Assembly (NCBI GenBank): GCA_007571115.1
Contig: RKSA01000077.1
Coordinates: 1-14,335, forward strand
Origin: Gammaproteobacteria bacterium
GTDB lineage: Bacteria; Pseudomonadota; Gammaproteobacteria; Pseudomonadales; Pseudohongiellaceae
Length of the DNA stretch: 14,335 nucleotides
Direction of reading: 5' to 3'
Shown here: positions 8,888 through 14,335 of the stretch, piece by piece
How the letters are laid out: every line of letters begins with the position of its first letter
Numbering within the stretch: the stretch's first letter is position 1
Notes under the pieces: generated by a model
The model's input: only the letters and a program-made list of their open reading frames with translations
Database searches by the model: none
What the model was told of the DNA's origin: nothing
Position numbers and translations under genes: made by a program

Positions 8888-9799
8888 ATGATGAAGCTGT
8901 TCGTGGTCGGCGCGAGAAGCCCGACTGGCAAGGCATTTGCAGAAATCCTGCGCAAGGGCGGACTGCCCTTCTTTGCGCCGGCGGAAAAGCATTGCACCGC
9001 AGACAATGCCGCGACCCTCGCGGCGATGGTCAAGGAATTCCAGCCGAGCCAGCTTGTCAATCTGGCGGATTTCATTTCCGGCAACCACGGTGCGCTGAAA
9101 CGCGCCGAGCTCATGGCAAAGCGATGCCGCTCGATCAATGCCGAACTGCCGGGGGTTCTCGCGGAAATCTGCCACGACGCGAACCTGCCGCTGCTGCATC
9201 TTTCCACGAGCTATGTGTTCAACGGCGCGAAACGGCTCGCCTACAGCGAGGACGACGACCCGGCGCCAGGAGGCGTCTACGGCGAATCCTCGCTGGCAGG
9301 CGAACGCCGCGTCAGCGAGCTGGCCGAACACGTCGTGCTGCGGCCTGGCTGGCTGTTCGGCCCGCACAAGTGCGGCCTGATCAAGTCGTGGATTCGCGGC
9401 GTCAAGCGCTACCAGGGCGAGATCGAGGTCTGGCGGCGGCGGCTGAGCCCGACGAGCACCGAGGATCTCGCTGCGGCGATTTTCGCGATCTGCCAGCAAG
9501 TCGACTGCCAGGCCAGCGTCTGGGGAACGTATCATTACGTCGGCCTGACTCCGGCATGGGAGAAGGAGTTCGCGATGCTGGCCATCGAATACGCCGCCAG
9601 CCACGACGAGCAGATATACCAGTTGCTCGGCCAGGTGCAACTCAACGAAAAGCCTCCCCGGGCGCCGGAGATCTTCAATTCGACCCTGTCGGGGAAGAAG
9701 CTGTTCGACAGCTTCGGCATCAAGGCGAGAAACTGGCAGAAGCAACTGCGGCAAACCGTGCGCGACCTGTACGACCCAACCAAGCGAGCGGCAGCGTGA
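8888..9799 (+). CDS. RmlD-like sugar-nucleotide-binding protein with altered catalytic motif
   Basis: This 303-residue protein has the fold of the extended short-chain dehydrogenases related to dTDP-4-dehydrorhamnose reductase (RmlD). Its N-terminal nucleotide loop is G8-A-R-S-P-T-G14, with serine at the middle glycine of GxxGxxG. HLSTSYVFNG (104-113) replaces the usual STDYVFDG. The active-site block reads Y131-G-E-S-S135-LAGE, so the lysine of YxxxK is serine. RPGWLFG (152-158) and a C-terminal LSGGK-like segment (LSGKKLFDSFGIKARNW) are kept. Loss of the lysine argues against ordinary reductase activity; a binding or regulatory role is possible. ATG 8888 (or 8891) has no clear ribosome binding site, suggesting coupling to ssb, which ends 11 bases earlier. 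No rhamnose genes are nearby. Family confident; function unknown. Confidence 0.8.
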   Translation: MMKLFVVGARSPTGKAFAEILRKGGLPFFAPAEKHCTADNAATLAAMVKEFQPSQLVNLADFISGNHGALKRAELMAKRCRSINAELPGVLAEICHDANLPLLHLSTSYVFNGAKRLAYSEDDDPAPGGVYGESSLAGERRVSELAEHVVLRPGWLFGPHKCGLIKSWIRGVKRYQGEIEVWRRRLSPTSTEDLAAAIFAICQQVDCQASVWGTYHYVGLTPAWEKEFAMLAIEYAASHDEQIYQLLGQVQLNEKPPRAPEIFNSTLSGKKLFDSFGIKARNWQKQLRQTVRDLYDPTKRAAA

Positions 9800-9850
9800 A
9801 CCGCGATCCGGCACGAATGCGCTGCCAAAACCGAACAGCGGCCCCCTCCC

Positions 9851-9870
9851 CGAAAGGCTTGCGCCTTTCG
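9851..9870. repeat. Inverted repeat 1 of the pre-moeA repeat cluster
   Basis: CGAAAGG (9851-9857) and CCTTTCG (9864-9870) form a perfect 7-base stem with a 6-base loop CTTGCG. It directly abuts the next hairpin, as part of a composite element filling the spacer between the RmlD-like gene and moeA. Confidence 0.7.
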
Positions 9871-9891
9871 ACCCTCCCTCAAGGGGAGGGT
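9871..9891. repeat. Inverted repeat 2, GC-rich and terminator-like
   Basis: ACCCTCCC (9871-9878) and GGGAGGGT (9884-9891) form a perfect 8-base stem with loop TCAAG, followed by GATTTT. It could weaken or end transcription after the RmlD-like gene. Read on the other strand, its sequence resembles inverted repeat 3 (TCACCCTCCCCTTGAGGG versus TCACTCCCCCCTTGAGGG), so the two are inverted copies of one unit. Confidence 0.65.
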
Positions 9892-9922
9892 GATTTTCGG
9901 CGTGAAACGAAGCCACAACATC

Positions 9923-9943
9923 ACTCCCCCCTTGAGGGGGAGT
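9923..9943. repeat. Inverted repeat 3, partner of repeat 2 in opposite orientation
   Basis: ACTCCCCC (9923-9930) and GGGGGAGT (9936-9943) form a perfect 8-base stem with loop CTTGA. With repeat 2 it forms a head-to-head pair around a central 30-base segment. The conserved tail GTCGGCAAGG...GCGCGCCGGTGGGGGG continues to about 9987. This layout is typical of a dispersed intergenic repeat. Confidence 0.65.
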
Positions 9944-9956
9944 CGGCAAGGCAAGG

Positions 9957-9999
9957 GTGCCAGCCCGCAGGCGCGCCGGTGGGGGGACAGCGGTGGCAC
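9957..9999 (+). promoter_or_regulatory. Possible fold over the moeA translation start region
   Basis: GTGCCA (9957-9962) pairs perfectly with TGGCAC (9994-9999), the bases just before the moeA ATG at 10001. If formed in the mRNA it would hide the ribosome landing site. Only a 6-base pairing is seen, so this is weak. Confidence 0.25.
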
Positions 10000-10000
10000 G

Positions 10001-11239
10001 ATGGCATCCGTTGAATCCACAAGCACCACTTTGACCCCAGTCGATGAGGCCTGCCGCCTGATCTGGCGCGAGGCGCCGCGCATTGCTGGCGAGGAGAGCG
10101 TCAAGCTGCTCGGTGCGTGTGGCAGGGTGCTCGCGGCAGACATTCGCGCTCCCATCGACGTGCCGCCTTTTGCCAATAGCGCCATGGACGGCTATGCCTT
10201 GCGCGCCAGCGATGCGCGCGAAGTGCCGGTGACGCTTCCCGTGCGGCGCCGCATCGCTGCGGGCGAGACGGGCGCTGCGCTGCCGGTCGGCGAGGCGGCG
10301 CGAATCTTTACCGGCGCAGCCCTGCCCCCAGGCGCTGACGCCGTGGTCATCCAGGAACATTGCGAGGGCGGCCCGGACGAGGTGCGAATTCTCGAAGCTG
10401 TGGCTCCCGGCGATCACGTTCGCCAGGCCGGCGATTCGGTTCGCGCCGGCACCTTGCTGTTCGAGGCCGGGCATCGGCTGCTGCCCCAGGATCTCGGCGT
10501 GCTCGCCTCGAGCGGAATCGCCACGATCCGGGCGCGGCGGCGGCTGCGAGTCGGCCTGCTCGCAACCGGCAACGAATTGACCCGGCCCGGCGAGCCGCTT
10601 GCTCCAGGGCGAATCTACAGCGGCAATTTCCACGCCCTGGCGAGCCTGCTGCAGGAGCTGCCAGCGAGCGTCGCCGATCTTGGCACGGCGCAGGATGAAA
10701 TCGCCCAGACCCGGCGCATCCTGGTCGAAGCCGCTGGCAAAGTCGATTGCATCATCTCGACCGGCGGCGTTTCGGTGGGCGAGGAAGACCACGTCCGCGC
10801 CGCAGTGGAGGCCGAAGGCGAACTGCGCCTGTGGAAGCTCGCGATCAAGCCCGGCAAGCCCCTCGCCTGGGGCAAGCTCGGGCAGACGGCCTTCTTCGGC
10901 CTGCCGGGAAATCCGGTTTCGGCTTTCGTCACCTTCGTGCTGATCGTCCGCCCGGCACTGCTCGCCATGATGGGGGGAGCAGCCCGCGCCCCTGCCGGCT
11001 ATCGCCTGCCAGCAGGGTTTTCCCTGCCGCGAAGCGGGCCAAGGCAGGAGTATCCCCGCGCTTCGCTTGTCTCTGCCGAAGGCTCGGGCGAACAGCAAAT
11101 CGTCCTTGACGCCAACCAGAGCTCAGGGGCGGGAATTTCCCTAAGCCGCTCCTCGGGCCTGCTCGTGCTGCCTCCCCACACCTCGGTCGCGCCGGGAGAC
11201 CTGCTTGAATTCCTGCCCTGGAGCGAATTGCTCGGGTAG
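10001..11239 (+). CDS. moeA: Molybdopterin molybdotransferase MoeA
   Basis: MoeA inserts molybdate into adenylylated molybdopterin, the last general step of molybdenum cofactor synthesis in the cytoplasm. The 412-residue product has the family layout: N-terminal domain with FANSAMDGYALR (57-68) and RIFTGAALPPGADAVV (101-116), central MogA-like domain with LATGNEL (187-193), STGGVSVGEED (253-263), KLAIKPGKPLAWGKL (279-293) and GLPGNPVSAF (300-309), and a C-terminal beta domain. The start at 10001 gives the usual length; the frame is open 37 codons further upstream through the repeat cluster, but that extension is repeat sequence and unlike MoeA. No strong ribosome binding site is seen. No other cofactor genes are in the window. 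The lipoprotein gene follows after 9 bases. All recognised motifs are intact. Confidence 0.96.
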   Translation: MASVESTSTTLTPVDEACRLIWREAPRIAGEESVKLLGACGRVLAADIRAPIDVPPFANSAMDGYALRASDAREVPVTLPVRRRIAAGETGAALPVGEAARIFTGAALPPGADAVVIQEHCEGGPDEVRILEAVAPGDHVRQAGDSVRAGTLLFEAGHRLLPQDLGVLASSGIATIRARRRLRVGLLATGNELTRPGEPLAPGRIYSGNFHALASLLQELPASVADLGTAQDEIAQTRRILVEAAGKVDCIISTGGVSVGEEDHVRAAVEAEGELRLWKLAIKPGKPLAWGKLGQTAFFGLPGNPVSAFVTFVLIVRPALLAMMGGAARAPAGYRLPAGFSLPRSGPRQEYPRASLVSAEGSGEQQIVLDANQSSGAGISLSRSSGLLVLPPHTSVAPGDLLEFLPWSELLG

Positions 11240-11248
11240 AATGTTCCC

Positions 11249-11971
11249 ATGTCGTATCTGTTGCGCCACCTGCCGTGCATCGTGCTGCTCGCTGCCCTGC
11301 TTTCGGCCTGTGCGGCGCCGGCTCGGGAGTCGGCGCGGCAACGGCCGGTGGATCTTCCCGAGATGCGCACGATCCCCGCCGGGGAAACCGCAGCGGAAGC
11401 GATCACTGCCGAAGCGCGGCAACGAATTGCCGACCTGCTCTTTGCCGGCCTGCAGGCCCTCGACCGCGACCAGCTTCTCGTTCCGCAATCGGACAATGCC
11501 TACGACCATTTCCGCGAAGTGCTGCGCCTGCAACCCGGCAACGAGCTCGCTCTGCAAGGATTGCAGGGCATCGTCGAGCGCTATCTGGCGCTTGCCCGGG
11601 AAGCCGCCAACCGAGGCGACTTCGGCAATGCCGAACGGATGCTCAACCGCGCCGAAATCATCGACGGATCGCACCCCGGAATCGCCACTGCCCGGCAAGC
11701 CCTTGCGGCCGAGCGCAACTCTGGAGACCTGTTTTTCCCTCTCGACGAAGCCGCCTTGCGCCAGCGGACCGCAGCGATCGAGCGAACCCTGATCGATATC
11801 GCCTCCCAGGCACGGCAAGCGCAGGCACTGGTGCATATCACCGCTCCCGACGACGAGCTGGCAAGATGGATCTACGGCGTCATGCGCAATTCGACTCCTG
11901 GCTACCGGCTTCGCGCCAATATCGAGATCGCCAGCGGCGTGCTGCTGCGGCTGCGGATGCCCAAGCCTTGA
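11249..11971 (+). CDS. Predicted lipoprotein with TPR-like helical repeats
   Basis: I do not recognise a named family for this 240-residue protein. It begins with a lipoprotein signal: R6, a hydrophobic stretch, and the lipobox LSAC with the lipidated cysteine at 21, so it should be anchored in the envelope. Residue 22 is Ala, not Asp, which favours the outer membrane in E. coli-like sorting. Residues about 70-150 look like TPR or SEL1-type helical hairpins (HFREVLRLQPGNELALQGL, then AREAANRGDFGNAERMLNRA). The C-terminal 90 residues have mixed helix and strand character without a recognised domain. It starts 9 bases after the moeA stop, with only a weak GGGTAGA ribosome binding site, and DUF2333 follows after 35 bases, so a scaffold role with that protein is possible but inferred. 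Confidence 0.75.
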   Translation: MSYLLRHLPCIVLLAALLSACAAPARESARQRPVDLPEMRTIPAGETAAEAITAEARQRIADLLFAGLQALDRDQLLVPQSDNAYDHFREVLRLQPGNELALQGLQGIVERYLALAREAANRGDFGNAERMLNRAEIIDGSHPGIATARQALAAERNSGDLFFPLDEAALRQRTAAIERTLIDIASQARQAQALVHITAPDDELARWIYGVMRNSTPGYRLRANIEIASGVLLRLRMPKP

Positions 11972-12006
11972 AGGCCAGGCACTGGCAATTGCGGTACACT
12001 GTGGCC

Positions 12007-13089
12007 ATGATCGGCTGGTTCAGAGAGAAATGGGATGCCCTGCGCACCCGCGGCCAGCGGCTGCGGGCCTGGGGCGGCCCGCTGGCGTGGCTGCCAAGCC
12101 TGGGCGGTGGCGCCACGCGGCTCGTGCTGTGGGGAGTGGCCTTCGTCGCGCTGCTCGTCATCGCCCTGGGCGGCTACTGGAGCCGCGAGCCGGGGCTGCT
12201 GCCGATCGAACGCCTGACCGATGCGCAGCTTGCCGTCCACGGCAACGATTACGTGGTCGGCGCCGCCACCACCGCAGCGATGATCGGAGTCGCCGAAACC
12301 CTGCTCGACAAGCCCGGCGGCTATCTGAGCAACGACGTCATGCCTCCTGGCGTGTATCTCGACAACATCCCGAGCTGGGAATTCGGCGCCCTCGTGCAGC
12401 TTCGCGACCTGTCCCGGGCGATGCGCGAAAGCTTCAGCCGCTCGCAGTCGCAATCGACCGAAGACGCCGACCTGATCGTTGCCGAGCCGAATTTCCACTT
12501 CGATAATGCAAGCTGGATTTTCCCCCGGAGCGAAAGTGTCTACGGCGAGGCTGCGGAAAGCCTGCGCTCGTACCTGGGGCGGATTTCCGACGCCAGCGAC
12601 CGGGAAGCGCAATTCTTCGCCCGGGCCGACAATCTCGCGACCTGGCTCGAAGACGTTGAAACGCGGCTCGGCAGCCTCTCCCAGCGCCTCAGCGCGAGTG
12701 TCGGGCAGCGTCGCGTCAACACCGACACGGCCGGCGAACCGGCTGCGGCCCAGTCGACTCCCACTGGCGGCGAAGTCGTGACACGCACCCCCCGACTGCA
12801 AGTCGACAACATCTTTTACGAGGCCCGGGGTGCATCCTGGGCGCTGATCCATTTCCTTCGCGCGGTCGAGATCGATTTCGCCGCAGTGCTCGCCGACAAG
12901 AATGCCGAGGCGAGCCTGCGCCAGATCATCCGCGAACTCGAAGCAAGCCAGGCGACGGTGTATTTCCCGATCATTCTCAATGGCTCGGGGTTCGGCGTGT
13001 TCGCGAACCATTCGCTGACCATGGCGAACTACATTTCCCGGGCCAACGCCGCGATCATCGACCTGCGCCGCCTGCTCGCCGAAGGATAG
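12007..13089 (+). CDS. DUF2333-family inner-membrane protein
   Basis: This 360-residue protein has one predicted membrane helix near residues 39-58 (LVLWGVAFVALLVIALGGYW) after a basic N-terminus, so the large C-terminal part should lie in the periplasm. It carries DUF2333 hallmarks: PGGYLSNDVMPPGVYLDN (about 98-115), WEFGALVQLRDLSR, a serine-rich FSRSQSQSTEDADL and a following AEPNFHFDNASWIFP block. The function of the family is not known to me. A Thr/Pro/Gly-rich linker (about 237-260) separates an amphipathic helical region from the C-terminal block. ATG 12007 is preferred because it precedes the basic N-terminus; the in-frame open stretch further upstream overlaps the lipoprotein gene in another frame. 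The SulP gene begins 7 bases after its stop. Confidence 0.85.
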   Translation: MIGWFREKWDALRTRGQRLRAWGGPLAWLPSLGGGATRLVLWGVAFVALLVIALGGYWSREPGLLPIERLTDAQLAVHGNDYVVGAATTAAMIGVAETLLDKPGGYLSNDVMPPGVYLDNIPSWEFGALVQLRDLSRAMRESFSRSQSQSTEDADLIVAEPNFHFDNASWIFPRSESVYGEAAESLRSYLGRISDASDREAQFFARADNLATWLEDVETRLGSLSQRLSASVGQRRVNTDTAGEPAAAQSTPTGGEVVTRTPRLQVDNIFYEARGASWALIHFLRAVEIDFAAVLADKNAEASLRQIIRELEASQATVYFPIILNGSGFGVFANHSLTMANYISRANAAIIDLRRLLAEG

Positions 13090-13096
13090 CGGCGCG

Positions 13097-14335
13097 ATGG
13101 CCTGGCGAGTGGCGCCCTTGCGACTGCCAGCGTGGAACTGGATTCGCGGCTACGGCGCTGCCGAGCTGCGCAACGACCTCATCGCGGCGCTGGTGGTCGC
13201 GGTGCTGCTGATTCCCCAGGCCCTCGGCCTTGCCCTCGTCGCTGGCGTTCCTGCCCAGGCCGGGCTCTACGCGGCGATATCGGGGCTGACGGTCTACGCG
13301 CTGTTCGGCAGCAGCCGCTGCCTTTCGGTGGGGCCCGTGGCAGTGCTTTCGCTGATGACCGCTGCGGCCCTCGCGAGGCTGCCGCTGGGCAGCCCCGCCG
13401 AATACGCCGGCGCGGCGCTGATGCTGTCGCTGCTCACCGGCGCGATCCTGCTCGTGGCGGGAGTCCTGCGGCTCGGCTTCATCGCCAATTTCATTCCGCG
13501 ACCGGTGCTCGCAGCATTCATCACCGCTTCGGCGATCCTGATCAGCCTGAGCCAGTTGCAGGCGCTGCTTGGCGTGCCGGCGACTCGCGGCAACGCCCTC
13601 GAACTGTTCGCAGCGCTGCTTGCGAGTGCCGGGAAAACGCACCTGCCGACGCTGGCACTAGGGCTCGCCGCAGTCGCCCTGCTGCTCGCCTGGCGACGCT
13701 GGCTCGGCGCCATGCTCGAAGGCCTCGGGGTCAGCCTCGCTGCGGCGCGTTCGTTGGCACGATCAGGGCCGATCGTCCTCGCGGCGCTGGGAATCTGGCT
13801 CGGCTGGGGGCTTGGCCTCGAAAGCGCGGGGGTCGAGCTGCTCGGCGAGGTTCCCGCAGGTCTGCCGACATTCGCCTTGCCCGGACTCGCGCCTGAATTG
13901 CTCGGCAGCCTGCTGCTTTCGGCCCTACCATTGGCCATGGTCTGCTATGTCGAATCGATTTCGGTCGGCCAGGCGCTCGCGGTGCGGCGCCACCAGAGCA
14001 TCGAGCCGAACCAGGAACTCGTCGGCCTCGGCGCTGCCAACCTGGCAAGCGCGTGCAGCGGCGGAATGCCCGTGGCGGGCGGATTCGCGCGTTCCTTCGT
14101 CAATTTCGAAGCCGGCGCCGCGACTCCTGCAGCGGGAGTCTATGCTGCGGCGATCATCGCCATGGCGACGCTGTTCCTGACTCCGGCGCTCTACTGGCTG
14201 CCAAAGGTCTGCCTGGCGGCGGTGATCCTCGTCGCGGTTCATGCGCTGCTCGATTTCTCAATGCTGGGGAAATCCTGGCGGCATTCGCGAAGCGATTTCT
14301 TTGCCGTCGCCGTGACGCTCGTGGCGACCTTGGCC
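13097..14335 (+). CDS. SulP-family anion transporter (SLC26-like), 3'-truncated by window edge
   Basis: SulP proteins move sulfate, bicarbonate or other anions across the inner membrane. The frame is open from ATG 13097 to the last base (413 codons) with no stop. It shows the family's N-terminal pattern IPQALGLALVAGVPAQAGLY (residues 39-58), FGSSRCLSVGPVAVLSLM (70-87), NFIPRPVLAAFITASA (131-146), and NQELVGLGAANLASACSGG (305-323) followed by AGGFARSFVNFEAGA. At least eight hydrophobic segments are visible. The usual C-terminal STAS domain would lie beyond the window, so whether it is present is unknown. Substrate cannot be told; no sulfate-assimilation or carbonic anhydrase gene is visible. 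It begins 7 bases after DUF2333, pointing to co-transcription. Confidence 0.9.
   Translation, partial: MAWRVAPLRLPAWNWIRGYGAAELRNDLIAALVVAVLLIPQALGLALVAGVPAQAGLYAAISGLTVYALFGSSRCLSVGPVAVLSLMTAAALARLPLGSPAEYAGAALMLSLLTGAILLVAGVLRLGFIANFIPRPVLAAFITASAILISLSQLQALLGVPATRGNALELFAALLASAGKTHLPTLALGLAAVALLLAWRRWLGAMLEGLGVSLAAARSLARSGPIVLAALGIWLGWGLGLESAGVELLGEVPAGLPTFALPGLAPELLGSLLLSALPLAMVCYVESISVGQALAVRRHQSIEPNQELVGLGAANLASACSGGMPVAGGFARSFVNFEAGAATPAAGVYAAAIIAMATLFLTPALYWLPKVCLAAVILVAVHALLDFSMLGKSWRHSRSDFFAVAVTLVATLA

Noticed and set aside
8880..8891. Three-codon mini-frame ATG CCT GAA TGA overlapping the start of the RmlD-like gene
   Set aside because: It has no ribosome binding site and is short enough to be chance.
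8675..11098. Open frame of 807 codons on the minus strand across ssb, the RmlD-like gene and moeA
   Set aside because: It lies opposite three well-supported genes and passes through the repeat cluster; its composition is typical of antisense frames in high-GC genomes.
11977..11992. Sigma-54-like promoter GGCAC...TTGC before DUF2333
   Set aside because: The GG and GC elements are 13 bases apart, while sigma-54 promoters require 12.
11275..12006. Upstream extension of the DUF2333 frame
   Set aside because: This open stretch overlaps the lipoprotein gene in another frame, reads as arginine-rich low-complexity sequence and would place the membrane helix in mid-protein.

Overview
The window is GC-rich DNA from a bacterium of the phylum Pseudomonadota, most likely a gamma- or betaproteobacterium. 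The clues are a divergent uvrA/ssb pair as in Escherichia coli, an SSB ending in DDDIPF, a lipoprotein with a classical lipobox, and a DUF2333 protein. Genus cannot be resolved by reading alone. No rRNA, tRNA, CRISPR array or transposase was seen, and no gene-free stretch exceeds about 200 bases.

Left part (1-5213), an accessory restriction island. The plus strand enters inside hsdR, the motor/nuclease subunit of a type I restriction system. Its N-terminal nuclease domain lies off the left edge. After a 202-base gap with an 18-base perfect palindrome comes a small exported DUF2141 protein. Facing these on the minus strand is a two-gene type II-like restriction-modification operon. It consists of a DNA cytosine-5 methyltransferase followed, with an 11-base overlap and a TTG start, by a NotI-family endonuclease that keeps the NotI-type D...E-x-Q active site and a cysteine cluster. 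The endonuclease gene drops to about 40% GC in a sampled stretch, against about 65% in a sampled part of uvrA, which points to horizontal acquisition.

Middle part (5365-8876), a core repair locus. A complete uvrA on the minus strand and ssb on the plus strand diverge from a 164-base intergenic region with a plausible promoter for each. No LexA box of the E. coli type was found there.

Right part (8888-14335), all on the plus strand and tightly spaced. It holds an RmlD-like short-chain dehydrogenase whose YxxxK lysine is a serine, a 201-base spacer packed with GC-rich inverted repeats, moeA for molybdenum cofactor synthesis, a TPR-like lipoprotein, a DUF2333 inner-membrane protein, and the start of a SulP-family anion transporter that runs off the right edge. 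Gaps of 7 to 35 bases from moeA onward suggest one transcript. The lipoprotein, DUF2333 and SulP genes may form an envelope-associated set of unknown purpose.

The features most worth following are the NotI-like nuclease/methyltransferase pair, the RmlD-like protein with the altered active site, the inverted-repeat cluster before moeA, and the lipoprotein-DUF2333-SulP group.
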